From a virus, in IMG/VR virus record IMGVR_UViG_3300047509_000088, positions 1 through 64,000 of that record: a DNA stretch of 64,000 nt. One strand, 5' to 3'. Shown here one piece after another: positions 46,707-53,663 of the stretch. Positions within the stretch are counted from its first letter, which is position 1, and the number at the start of each line of letters is the position of its first letter. The notes under the pieces are model-generated. The model was not told where the DNA came from. It saw nothing but the letters and a program-made list of their open reading frames with translations, and searched no databases. A program made the position numbers and the translations under genes.

Positions 46707-47290
46707 CTCGAATCCTCGATCTTCTTGGTCCAGAGCCATCGCCAATCCAGGCGGGCGATCACCACCGTCCTCCGATCATACGTCCCCGCCGCCTGATCCC
46801 ACGCCCCAGCACAGGTCAGTAGCGAGATGATCGAGGCCCCGTCCGGGCTGAACAGATCGGCCAGGTCAGAGTTGTACGGGACCGACCTGACTGAAACGAC
46901 GTGATAAACGAGGTCATACCCGGTTAGGTCGTCAATCTGGATAAGATCCCCAAGCTTGAGCTGATCGAGGTGAGAGAAGACGGCCGGAACAATCTGGGGT
47001 CTACCCGTCTGTCTGTTGAGAGGTCCGTACCAGTCAAGATGTCCTGCCATGACCGTTCCGCCAGACTGACCTGGCGACTGTCCGAGTGACCACCAGGCTA
47101 CGTCCTGACCGTTCGTAGGAACCCCCATCCGTCCAGCCGAGTCCTCGCCTACAGGAACAACCGGAGCGCTGACTCCAAGGGCGGGTATGACTATCCGGGC
47201 AGGAGCCTGGATAGACGGAGGAGCGGCGGCCACGTCGGCCACCGCTCCCTGAACCTGGATCGCCGCCAGTATAGCGCCGAGCAGGATCAT
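46703..47290 (-). CDS. Sortase-like transpeptidase (class E/F type)
   Basis: 195 aa, ATG 47290 after GGGAGG. N-terminal signal/anchor helix (MILLGAILAAIQVQGAVA). The sortase barrel follows: ARIVIPALGVSAPVVPV, catalytic His84 in VMAGHLDWYG, catalytic Cys160 in ISLLTCAGAWD, and arginine near R174-R180 (RRTVVIARL). All three catalytic residues are in place. Sortases are rare in phages. The preceding gene encodes a secreted Pro/Cys-rich protein that is a candidate substrate. Confidence 0.78.
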   Translation of the reverse strand: MILLGAILAAIQVQGAVADVAAAPPSIQAPARIVIPALGVSAPVVPVGEDSAGRMGVPTNGQDVAWWSLGQSPGQSGGTVMAGHLDWYGPLNRQTGRPQIVPAVFSHLDQLKLGDLIQIDDLTGYDLVYHVVSVRSVPYNSDLADLFSPDGASIISLLTCAGAWDQAAGTYDRRTVVIARLDWRWLWTKKIEDSR

Positions 47291-47312
47291 CCTCCCTCTC
47301 ACGGTCGACCTT

Positions 47313-47762
47313 CTATCCCGGGTCGACGCCCGTGGCCGGCGCCAGGGGAACAACCGTCCGACGGACCGGGTGGACGACAACCGGAACATCAACGTCCTCA
47401 ACCGGCACCGGGACAGTCACGACCACGGTAACCGGCGGGGGAGGCGTCGCAACCGGCGTCGGGACTGGCGTCGGGACGGGGGTAGGAGTGGGGGTGGGAA
47501 TGGGCGTGGGGCACTTGTACTCGCAGGGCGGCGGCGAGCACTTGGGCTGATGATCGCCGGTGGTGGTCGCGACGACGCACGGCGGCGGCTTGCAGCCATG
47601 CGTATCGGGACAGGGGGTCGGACAGTAGGTCGAACAGGGCGGGTTGCCGGCGGCGGCGCTGACCACCCCGAACCCAACCACGCCCATCAGACCGAGGATC
47701 GCGGACAGAACGATTGAACCAATTGAACGAATTGGACCGACTGAACGAATTGATCGCTTCAT
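47313..47762 (-). CDS. Secreted Pro/Thr/Cys-rich surface protein
   Basis: 149 aa from ATG 47762. Signal peptide (SIVLSAILGLMGVVGFGVVS then AAAG), a Cys/Pro region (CSTYCPTPCPDTHGCKPPPC), PT repeats (TPIPTPTPTPVPTPVPTP), a Val-rich segment and a C-terminus with LAPATG, which loosely recalls LPxTG/LAxTG sorting motifs but has no following membrane helix. It directly precedes the sortase-like gene. Probably exported and displayed on the host cell or wall. Confidence 0.6.
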   Translation of the reverse strand: MKRSIRSVGPIRSIGSIVLSAILGLMGVVGFGVVSAAAGNPPCSTYCPTPCPDTHGCKPPPCVVATTTGDHQPKCSPPPCEYKCPTPIPTPTPTPVPTPVPTPVATPPPPVTVVVTVPVPVEDVDVPVVVHPVRRTVVPLAPATGVDPG

Positions 47763-47783
47763 GCCGGGGACCATAACACGAAA

Positions 47784-47942
47784 TCATCCGTTAATCCGTG
47801 CCGAGTTTTGGTCGGACCCGTCAATCAGGAAGACAAGCGGAAACAGACATGTCGTCAGGACCGTCATCAGAGCGGCGTACAGCTTCTCGCGAAAGTCATC
47901 CGGCCGGGTGGTCGGGCGATTGGGGAGTGGGGCGTGGATCAT
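47784..47942 (-). CDS. 52-aa membrane protein
   Basis: ATG 47942 after AAGGAAG. Polar head, then one hydrophobic helix (AALMTVLTTCLFPLVFLIDG). It overlaps the preceding 41-codon gene in another frame. Function unknown. Confidence 0.45.
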   Translation of the reverse strand: MIHAPLPNRPTTRPDDFREKLYAALMTVLTTCLFPLVFLIDGSDQNSARING

Positions 47943-48021
47943 CTCTTCCTTCTATCTCGGTTAAAGGTCTATCCGGATTGAGCAGCCAGGCAAGCCAGCG
48001 CAAGACAAACGTCCCCGTCAT
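47896..48021 (-). CDS. 41-aa small protein
   Basis: ATG 48021 overlaps the upstream stop (ATGA). An amphipathic Trp/Leu N-terminus (TFVLRWLAWLLNPDRPLTE) then a polar Pro-rich end. The chain position supports translation. Confidence 0.4.
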   Translation of the reverse strand: MTGTFVLRWLAWLLNPDRPLTEIEGRDDPRPTPQSPDHPAG

Positions 48022-48206
48022 CTTGACTGGATGAACCGGATGACGTCGGTGAAAGCGCCGATCTCGGAGACTAGGCGAACCTTCCGGGTCTGGGTCTGAC
48101 CATCCGATTCCAGGGAATGCTCGCGGTCCTCGATCTGACGGCGACAGTATTGAACGACGTCAAACGACGATACAGGGGCGGTGGCGAGCTTGATTTGGTC
48201 TGTCAT
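48018..48206 (-). CDS. Hypothetical 62-aa protein
   Basis: ATG 48206. A charged helical peptide (VVQYCRRQIEDREHSLESDG; VRLVSEIGAFTDVIRFIQSR). The spacer 48207-48263 upstream holds a 16-bp direct repeat and no gene. Confidence 0.5.
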   Translation of the reverse strand: MTDQIKLATAPVSSFDVVQYCRRQIEDREHSLESDGQTQTRKVRLVSEIGAFTDVIRFIQSR

Positions 48207-48243
48207 GTCGACCTCGAAGTTGGGCGGCTGGTATTGGCCTCTG

Positions 48244-48276
48244 GAGTTTAGCCGATTGGAAGTTTAGCCGATTGGG
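48244..48276. repeat. Direct repeat, 16 bp x 2
   Basis: gtttagccgattgga occurs twice back to back, overlapping the stop codon region of the next membrane gene. It is related to the cggttag-type octamers. Confidence 0.6.
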
Positions 48277-48389
48277 ACGAGGTAGTCAAACCTCATGATC
48301 AGGTAGACCGCCGATCCGGCCAGGACCAGGACGACGATTGTCCAGAGGATTGTTCGGAAGATGTCCCGGATGAGATCGATCGGTTTCAT
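48264..48389 (-). CDS. 41-aa single-span membrane protein
   Basis: ATG 48389 overlaps the upstream stop. One helix (FRTILWTIVVLVLAGSAVYL) flanked by charged residues. Part of a run of small membrane genes. Confidence 0.5.
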   Translation of the reverse strand: MKPIDLIRDIFRTILWTIVVLVLAGSAVYLIMRFDYLVPIG

Positions 48390-48571
48390 CTCAGCCTGCC
48401 GGGATTGATCCACCTGTCATACGGCGCCGTCACGGTTATCCAGACGGCCCAGACCGCGAGCACGACCAGGAAGATTGGAATGGCCATGATCCCGAAGAGA
48501 ACGTCGCCGAGGGGCGGTATGTGACGACGGCGATTCGTCAGGTTGGCTCTGAGGTCCAGCCGGTCAGTCAT
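48386..48571 (-). CDS. 61-aa single-span membrane protein
   Basis: A basic head (RLDLRANLTNRRRHIPP), one strongly hydrophobic helix (GIMAIPIFLVVLAVWAVWIT) and a short tail. It overlaps the neighbouring gene by 8 bases. Function unknown. Confidence 0.5.
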   Translation of the reverse strand: MTDRLDLRANLTNRRRHIPPLGDVLFGIMAIPIFLVVLAVWAVWITVTAPYDRWINPGRLR

Positions 48572-48797
48572 CCGGCCGCAGCTCGTCGCCCGCGAAGACG
48601 AACGCTACTGCGATCAGCGGCGCCGCGAAGACCGCGAAGACCGTGAACATCCCGCCCGCGAACCGTCTGATCAGGTTCGGCGAGGGCGAGGGGAGGGGTT
48701 GGGCGATGTTCCGGCTGATGTCGTCGATCAGTCTGTTGAAGTCGGTCTGCTCAGTTGATCCGGTCTGCTCAGTTGATCCGGTCTGCTCTCTGGTCAT
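48564..48797 (-). CDS. 77-aa membrane protein with EQTGST repeats
   Basis: The N-terminus has two to three copies of the hexapeptide EQTGST, encoded by an 18-bp direct repeat (48744-48788). An amphipathic segment and one helix follow (GGMFTVFAVFAAPLIAVAFV). ATGA overlap upstream. Function unknown. Confidence 0.5.
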   Translation of the reverse strand: MTREQTGSTEQTGSTEQTDFNRLIDDISRNIAQPLPSPSPNLIRRFAGGMFTVFAVFAAPLIAVAFVFAGDELRPDD

Positions 48798-49150
48798 GAT
48801 CCCTCTGGCCTGGTGTGGCCGTCTGACGGTTGGCTGTATACCGTCATCACGATGATCGGGATGAGGATATGGGTCGACAGGTTGCGCGAGACCCTGAGAA
48901 GCTGAAGCCGGATCTCGGTGCCGTGGCCGGGCGTCGGGTCCTCGGCCGGCGGGACCTGGCTGATCAGAACCTCCAGCTCGTGTATGCGGGTGACGAGCAG
49001 CTCTATCGTGTCGCCCATCTCCTCGGCCTTCTTGGCGACGGCTTCGCAGGCGGCGGACTTGACCGGCTTGTCGGCTGGCTGGCTGTCGGCTGGCTGGTTG
49101 TCGTCCGGTCGGCTATCACCTGACGGCGCCTGACGGGGCCCCCTGATCAT
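48794..49150 (-). CDS. 118-aa protein with C-terminal membrane segment
   Basis: ATG 49150 after GAGAGGTGG. A Gln/Pro/Asp-rich head (DDNQPADSQPADKPVKS), a coiled coil (DTIELLVTRIHELEVLISQV) and a hydrophobic stretch near the end (LSTHILIPIIVMTVYS). Function unknown. Confidence 0.5.
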   Translation of the reverse strand: MIRGPRQAPSGDSRPDDNQPADSQPADKPVKSAACEAVAKKAEEMGDTIELLVTRIHELEVLISQVPPAEDPTPGHGTEIRLQLLRVSRNLSTHILIPIIVMTVYSQPSDGHTRPEGS

Positions 49151-49299
49151 GACGTCCACCTCTCAAACAGCTCGGCGTCGGGCCCGGAGAATGGTTCGGG
49201 TGGACGGCGCTTGGACGGAAGGGGATAGGCTTCCACAATCCCGAGGGTCCAGGCCAGGCCCAGTCCGAACTTGGCGATCAGGCGGATCATCCAGGTCAT
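49147..49299 (-). CDS. 50-aa small protein with N-terminal hydrophobic helix
   Basis: ATG 49299 after AGGAGA. MTWMIRLIAKFGLGLAWTLG then a Pro-rich basic segment. It heads a chain of overlapping membrane-protein genes and follows a hairpin-rich leader. Confidence 0.5.
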   Translation of the reverse strand: MTWMIRLIAKFGLGLAWTLGIVEAYPLPSKRRPPEPFSGPDAELFERWTS

Positions 49300-49322
49300 G
49301 TCAAATTGGTCTCCTGCTTGGT

Positions 49323-49349
49323 GCCCCAGCCCGACTGTCGGGCTGGGGC
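49323..49349. terminator. Perfect 12-bp hairpin between transcription units
   Basis: GCCCCAGCCCGA and its exact reverse complement flank a 3-base loop. A second weaker hairpin (GGAGGGTCAG/CTGGCCCTCC) lies at about 49386-49417. Together with the gene-free stretch 49300-49430 they separate the DUF932 gene from the membrane-protein chain. The first hairpin could be a terminator, attenuator or processing signal. Confidence 0.65.
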
Positions 49350-49430
49350 GTGGAAAGAGGGTGAATTCTGTTTAGTAAGAGGAGGGCCAGCCCAAGCCTG
49401 AACTGACCCTCCGATTGAAGGAGGAGTGTT

Positions 49431-50534
49431 CTAGGAGGAGGTCAGCAGCTCGAACGCCCTCGTGCCGAGGTTGGAGCCGCCGATCACGGAGAGCATCCGG
49501 CTCTCCTCGGGGGACGAGTCGCTGGACGGTATGTTTCGCCGGGTGATCATGTGGTCGTTGACGAAAGTGACTGCCGAGTACGCGCGCCAGTCCGTGTGGT
49601 CGAGCATCGTGACCGTCGGGTGGTCCTGGTAGACCTCCTCGATCGCCTCCCGCCTCTTCATCACCCCTCGAACCTGGCGCGGGGTGAGTTCCTCGGTCTC
49701 GGGCAGGAGATCAGCCAGGAAACGCTTGAACCGGCTGTCTGACATGCTCTTGGCGATCATGGCCTCCGCGATCTCGGCGGCGCGGTTGGTCGCGCCCTGG
49801 GCCATCCCGAGCGTCTGACGGGCCATGCCCAGCTTGTCCTGAGCCGACTTCGTGTGGCGGATGGTGACGGTTGACAGCGCTCCCGCGAGGGACCTTTCGA
49901 GCGTGTTCTGGCAGACCACGCGGATGGTCACGATCGAACAGGTCACCTGACCGAGGCCGTCGTGCCGGTTCGAGATCAGGAGATAGGTCTCCAGCTCGTC
50001 GGCGCCCGTCAGCTCGACCTTGAAGGGGGTCGACGCGACCAGGAACACGACCCTTCCGCCCTTGAGGCTGCCGGCCGACGTGAACATCGACCCATCTCCC
50101 CCGAGCAGGTATTCCGCCCAGTCGAAGGCGGACTCGTTCGAGACGATCTCGTACCGGCCCTGGACCACCCCGAGGATCTTGGAATCGGTTGAGCGCTGGA
50201 CGCCGAACCAGCCCGGTACCGGCTGATATGAGGTTGTCGGGACCGGCTGATCGGCTGGCCAGGTTGGCGGCGCATAGAGCGGGACCTTCTTCAGGTCCCA
50301 GCCGGCCAGGTGGCTGTACTCCAGGGCTTCCTTGACGGTCATCTTGCCCGGAAGGACGGTTGACGTCTTCTGCCACGGCAGCCACCAGGGCTTCTCGTCG
50401 TCTCCCGTGGCGACCCAGTCGTCCTTCTCGATCCCGGTCCGCTTCTCGACACGGGCGGTCTGCTGTTCTAGCTGCTCTTCGGGCGACAGCCGGATCTCGG
50501 CCTTGTCAAAGCGATCCATCCACTCCTGGCTCAT
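49431..50534 (-). CDS. DUF932 (phage/plasmid TIGR03299-like) protein
   Basis: 367 aa, ATG 50534 after AGAGGAG. The family pattern is clear: GVVQGRYEIVSNESAFDWAE, YLLISNRHDGLGQVTCSIVT, IRVVCQNTLERSLAG and RHTKSAQDKLGMA. DUF932 proteins are widespread on phages and plasmids near replication or recombination genes; the biochemical role is not settled. Confidence 0.85.
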   Translation of the reverse strand: MSQEWMDRFDKAEIRLSPEEQLEQQTARVEKRTGIEKDDWVATGDDEKPWWLPWQKTSTVLPGKMTVKEALEYSHLAGWDLKKVPLYAPPTWPADQPVPTTSYQPVPGWFGVQRSTDSKILGVVQGRYEIVSNESAFDWAEYLLGGDGSMFTSAGSLKGGRVVFLVASTPFKVELTGADELETYLLISNRHDGLGQVTCSIVTIRVVCQNTLERSLAGALSTVTIRHTKSAQDKLGMARQTLGMAQGATNRAAEIAEAMIAKSMSDSRFKRFLADLLPETEELTPRQVRGVMKRREAIEEVYQDHPTVTMLDHTDWRAYSAVTFVNDHMITRRNIPSSDSSPEESRMLSVIGGSNLGTRAFELLTSS

Positions 50535-50535
50535 G

Positions 50536-50793
50536 CTAGTTACTCCTCTTTCCGTTTGTCGAATCGGACTTGGGGCGGACCTCGATTGTCCGTCCGATCA
50601 GGGGTCTGATGTCTTCGGGGTTGCCGGTTGAAGCCATGATGAACAGGGATTCCATCACGGTCCTGACGTGCTGGTCGAGGATCTCCCGGACAGACGCCTG
50701 CTGCTGGCGGTAGCGCCGGCCATCTGGTCCCTTGAACTGGATGACGAGATTGTCCGGGTCGTCGGCGATGATGCCGACAATTGTGAGGATCAC
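50536..50793 (-). CDS. Hypothetical 85-aa protein
   Basis: GTG 50793 overlaps the upstream stop. Beta-alpha mix (ILTIVGIIADDPDNLVIQFK; QASVREILDQHVRTVMESLF). It lies directly upstream of the DUF932 gene. No family recognised. Confidence 0.5.
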   Translation of the reverse strand: MILTIVGIIADDPDNLVIQFKGPDGRRYRQQQASVREILDQHVRTVMESLFIMASTGNPEDIRPLIGRTIEVRPKSDSTNGKRSN

Positions 50794-50963
50794 TCGCTTC
50801 CCTCCGACAGATGGGCAGCGATCCGCCGAAGAGACCGAGCGATGTCCAGCAGGGCGATCGTGTTGGCCGTCTCTCGGATATCCACCTCGATCACCATCGT
50901 TCTGGGTTGGTCGAGAGACAGGTCGACTATCCGTTGTGCCCAGTCGAGATCCTTCGACCTCAC
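50790..50963 (-). CDS. Hypothetical 57-aa protein
   Basis: GTG 50963 in a GTGA overlap at both ends. Charged helices (SKDLDWAQRIVDLSLDQPRT; ALLDIARSLRRIAAHLSEGS). The chain position supports translation. Function unknown. Confidence 0.5.
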   Translation of the reverse strand: MRSKDLDWAQRIVDLSLDQPRTMVIEVDIRETANTIALLDIARSLRRIAAHLSEGSE

Positions 50964-51343
50964 GACTGAGCCTCCGGCTTGACGTCAGACGGCTGGCCGG
51001 CGAGCTTGGCGGCTGCCCGCTTCACGGCTGCCAGGGCGCGGCGGCGGGCGTTCACGGCGTCCCTTTTGGCGGCTTCGGCCGAAATGATCACACCCTCCAC
51101 CCCTGGCGCGGCCGGATTGACGACCTTCTGGACGACCGGCTCGGGGTAGACGGTCTGACGGTTTGGTCGGTTCATCCGGTTTGATCGTCTGGCGGTCGCC
51201 TCATGCGGGCCCGCCGGCCCTCGACCGGTCCCGCGAATCTTGCGGGCGGTCAGACGGTAGAACTTCGGGAACCACACGGATTGAAAATCGAGGTAGGACA
51301 TCTGCCGGATGATCCCCTTGCGGATCTGAGCCGCGCGGGTCAT
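50960..51343 (-). CDS. 127-aa basic protein
   Basis: Basic N-terminal half (KFYRLTARKIRGTGRGPAGP), a middle MNRPNRQTVYPEPVVQKVVN that could also be an internal start, and an Ala/Arg helix (DAVNARRRALAAVKRAAAKL). Probably nucleic-acid binding. ATGA overlap with the upstream gene. Confidence 0.5.
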   Translation of the reverse strand: MTRAAQIRKGIIRQMSYLDFQSVWFPKFYRLTARKIRGTGRGPAGPHEATARRSNRMNRPNRQTVYPEPVVQKVVNPAAPGVEGVIISAEAAKRDAVNARRRALAAVKRAAAKLAGQPSDVKPEAQS

Positions 51344-51606
51344 ACCCGGAAGCCCGGCTTGACGGGGCCCTGATGCGCGAGCGCGAACAGACCGGGCAGC
51401 GCGCCGTCGCGCTCCCGGCGGACGACGTGGTTGCCGTTCTCGTCCAGGAGCAGGGCGATGAGCCGTGGTGCGTGACGCTTCTCGGGGTCGATCCGGACGA
51501 CCTGAAGGATCGCCGGATTGACGAGTCGACCGTCGAACCTTGCCGCCAGCTCCGCGCGAAGCTCGGCCGGGGCAGCGTTGACGACTCGACCGTTTCTCTG
51601 GTTCAT
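51340..51606 (-). CDS. Hypothetical 88-aa protein
   Basis: ATG 51606 after AGAGGAAAGAG. It has LRAELAARFDGRLVNPAILQ and VRIDPEKRHAPRLIALLLDE. The promoter at 51669-51699 probably drives it, with a 60-base leader. Confidence 0.55.
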   Translation of the reverse strand: MNQRNGRVVNAAPAELRAELAARFDGRLVNPAILQVVRIDPEKRHAPRLIALLLDENGNHVVRRERDGALPGLFALAHQGPVKPGFRV

Positions 51607-51668
51607 CTCTCTTTCCTCTTTCCTGGGTGGTCTTAGCCGGTTTGGAGCCGGTCTGGCCGGCAGGACGG

Positions 51669-51699
51669 ATTGTAGCATAGATGGACGGAGAGCGTACAA
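51669..51699 (-). promoter_or_regulatory. Promoter with extended -10 (TGC-TACAAT)
   Basis: Minus strand: TACAAT at 51674-51669 with TGC before it, and TTGTACGC (51699-51692) upstream, sharing the GTACGC block of the 35436, 46402 and 60106 promoters. The TTGTAC-to-TACAAT spacing is 19. Drives the 51606 gene. Confidence 0.55.
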
Positions 51700-51700
51700 C

Positions 51701-51946
51701 CTATCTCGACTTGGCCGGCTCTGGCGGCGGACCCGAGATCCCCTGCCCCAGCCTCTTGATCCCGCAGGCTTGTGCTTCGGCGTCGGTTCGATGCCAGCCA
51801 AGCTCCGGCTCCTCGTCTTCGTGCTCTCGGTAGAGGTGGCAGGGGGTCTCATTCGGGCACACGGCCCGATAATACGTGTTGCCTCAATAATTCCGGGAGT
51901 GAATCTCGATCCGACAGTCATATTCGTGAAGGATACGGACTAGCAT
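51701..51946 (-). pseudogene. 82-codon gene with an in-frame TGA at codon 21
   Basis: From ATG 51946 the frame encodes MLVRILHEYDCRIEIHSRNY, then TGA (51886-51884), then GNTYYRAVCPNETPCHLYRE and 40 more plausible residues (GWHRTDAEAQACGIKRL) to TAG 51701. The two parts read as one Cys/His protein, with Trp a natural residue at the TGA. TGA is a normal stop elsewhere here, so a nonsense mutation or readthrough is likelier than recoding. The downstream part could restart at a GTG nine codons after the TGA. Confidence 0.55.
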
Positions 51947-51985
51947 CTCAGGGGCCTCAGATTATCAGATGGACGGCCAGACGGG

Positions 51986-52060
51986 TGGTACCGGGGGCGG
52001 GACTCGAACCCGCACCTCCGCATCTTAAGTGCGGCCCTCTGCCAATTGGGGCACCCCGGC
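51986..52060 (-). tRNA. tRNA with UAA (Leu) anticodon, CCA encoded, short variable loop
   Basis: Folds as a cloverleaf: acceptor GCCGGGG/CCCCGGT (one G-U pair), a 3-bp D stem with the GG pair in the loop, anticodon stem CCGCA/TGCGG around CTTAAGA (anticodon TAA), variable loop AGGT only, T arm GCGGG-TTCGAGT-CCCGC, then ACCA. Bacterial tRNA-Leu normally has a long variable arm, which is missing. It would read UUA, a rare codon in GC-rich genomes, if charged. Confidence 0.85.
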
Positions 52061-52150
52061 TTAACGGTCATACGAAAGTGGGCCGAGACGCTTCCTCCCC
52101 TTCCTCCCTAATGGAGTATGGCGCCCCGGCCCCGAGTTGAGACGACTAGA

Positions 52151-52510
52151 TCAGGTTGTCGACCGCCTTCCCGCGAAGTGGGTCCAGACCACCGCGACCA
52201 GAAGAATGGTCAGGACGGGCATGATGCCGACGTCGTCGCCGAAGTCACCTGAATCGTGGATCTCCGTGATGAAGCCGAACAGTTGGGCGAGGAACGCGAA
52301 GACCACCAGTATGACCGGCCAGACCGAATAGGTCTCTCGACCCGACCTGGCCGCGAAGTACCAGATCACGAGGACGAGGCCGAACAGGATGATCAGAAGG
52401 TCGTCCGGCGAACCCTTCTCCTCCATCAGCGACAGCCCTACCAGGCTGACCGAGATGGCGGCGAGGAAGAGGGTGATCCATGTGTTGCGGGTGCGAGCTA
52501 CGGCGTTCAT
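52151..52510 (-). CDS. Polytopic membrane protein, 119 aa
   Basis: Four hydrophobic helices (WITLFLAAISVSLVGLSLME; LLIILFGLVLVIWYFAA; VWPVILVVFAFLAQLFGF; VLTILLVAVVWTHFAG) with short charged loops. ATG 52510. Function unknown; it may alter the host membrane. The stretch 52061-52150 between it and the tRNA holds nothing evident. Confidence 0.6.
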   Translation of the reverse strand: MNAVARTRNTWITLFLAAISVSLVGLSLMEEKGSPDDLLIILFGLVLVIWYFAARSGRETYSVWPVILVVFAFLAQLFGFITEIHDSGDFGDDVGIMPVLTILLVAVVWTHFAGRRSTT

Positions 52511-52546
52511 GCGGATTCTCCTGATAGACGATTTGACGGGACGGAT

Positions 52547-52589
52547 CTAAGGTCCAGTGAGCTAAGGTCCAGTGAGCTAAGGTCCGGTG
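52547..52589. repeat. 15-bp tandem repeat, about 2.9 copies
   Basis: ctaaggtccagtgag occurs twice exactly and a third time with one change, running from the spacer across the stop codon of the lipoprotein gene at 52577. Confidence 0.75.
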
Positions 52590-53125
52590 CAGAGGTTCTT
52601 CGCGGGGTTGGCGCAACCTCCCGGCGTTCCGACCGGATTGACAACCGGCTGATTCGGACGGGTGGTCGGATAGCCGGTTGGAACCGGCTGGACGGGCAAA
52701 CTGGTCGGAGGTAGATGGGACGGCGCCGAGGTGGCGCCGAAGACGTTCCGGCAGATCGCGGCGGATGTGATGGATGAGACGGGATCGTCGAGGGTCTGTC
52801 GGACCTCCTCGTCCTGGTAGCCGGTTACACTGGCAACACACGCGGAGGAGGAGTTGGCAGGCTGAGCGGCCTTGAAGATATAGAAATTGTTGTAGTACGT
52901 ATTGGTCAGGGCCTCCATTTGGGCGAGGTGTTGTTGGGTCGCCGCCACGAAGTAGGTATGCGTATCACGTAGGCCGGCGGTCGGGTTGGCGACGATCAGT
53001 TGGACGGTCAGACTGCCGCCGGATGAACCGGATGAACCGGATGACTGGCCGTTTGATCGATTGGCTGTCTGACCGGAGCAGGCCATGAGGCAGACCACGG
53101 TCGTACCGGTGACTAGAAGTCTCAC
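52577..53125 (-). CDS. Putative lipoprotein A
   Basis: 182 aa, GTG 53125 overlapping the upstream stop (GTGA). Signal peptide with lipobox CLMAC (lipidated Cys16), Ser/Gly linker, then a domain with THTYFVAATQQHLAQMEAL and three or more Cys, and a Pro-rich C-terminus. It shares its layout and the (Y/F)xVA(A/T)xQxxL motif with the next lipoprotein. Phage-encoded lipoproteins in other systems block superinfection; that is the leading guess. Confidence 0.7.
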   Translation of the reverse strand: MRLLVTGTTVVCLMACSGQTANRSNGQSSGSSGSSGGSLTVQLIVANPTAGLRDTHTYFVAATQQHLAQMEALTNTYYNNFYIFKAAQPANSSSACVASVTGYQDEEVRQTLDDPVSSITSAAICRNVFGATSAPSHLPPTSLPVQPVPTGYPTTRPNQPVVNPVGTPGGCANPAKNLCTGP

Positions 53126-53637
53126 CAGCCGAGCGCCTTGCACGCCAGATTGGCGGTCGCGGAGTCGGTTCCGTTTCGGACCACGAACACGCTCTCATCC
53201 GAACTGGCGCAGAACCATTCCCGCGTGGAATCAGCCCAGCCCTCAGACCTGGAGGCTGATCCGACTTGCAGTCCGCTGGCCTTTGCCTGACTGATAAGCG
53301 GATCGAGCTTGTCCTGTGACGTTGCAACCAGGAAGTACGAGCCAGAGGTCACGGAAGCGAAGACTTCACGAGAGGGAACCGCTCCAGAGGGGACCGAACC
53401 GTCGTTGGTGGGCGCCGGGACATAGAACACATGGACCGCGACGTTCAGGGCCGGATTCCAGGCCGGGATGGGGTGGCCGTTGACGCTCAGGTAGACCTTC
53501 GGCGCGGGGGTTGGCTGATTGGCCGGCTGGGCGGCGACCGGCTGACTGGTCGGCTGGCTGGCGGAAGGGTGGTTCGAGCTGCCTCCGCACGCAATCAGGG
53601 AGACGAATAGACCGGCGGCGATCAGGGCGAATTTCAA
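53122..53637 (-). CDS. Putative lipoprotein B
   Basis: 171 aa, ATG 53637. Signal peptide MKFALIAAGLFVSLIAC with lipidated Cys17, Gln/Pro-rich linker (SQPVAAQPANQPTPAPK), a beta domain with YFLVATSQDKLDPLISQAK, and two late Cys (WFCAS; LACKALG). Anchored outside the host membrane; possible superinfection exclusion role. Paralogous to the neighbouring lipoprotein in layout. Confidence 0.72.
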   Translation of the reverse strand: MKFALIAAGLFVSLIACGGSSNHPSASQPTSQPVAAQPANQPTPAPKVYLSVNGHPIPAWNPALNVAVHVFYVPAPTNDGSVPSGAVPSREVFASVTSGSYFLVATSQDKLDPLISQAKASGLQVGSASRSEGWADSTREWFCASSDESVFVVRNGTDSATANLACKALGW

Positions 53638-53663
53638 GACGAACTCCTTTGATTGATCTGGGA

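Noticed and set aside
49711-50385. 224-codon minus-strand frame within the DUF932 gene in another frame
   Set aside because: Arg/Gly/Pro-rich shadow. Unlike the nested intein gene it has no domain motifs.
51701-51946. Genome-wide TGA recoding
   Set aside because: TGA ends dozens of clearly overlapping genes here (ATGA/GTGA junctions), so it is a normal stop; the single in-frame TGA is treated as a local event.
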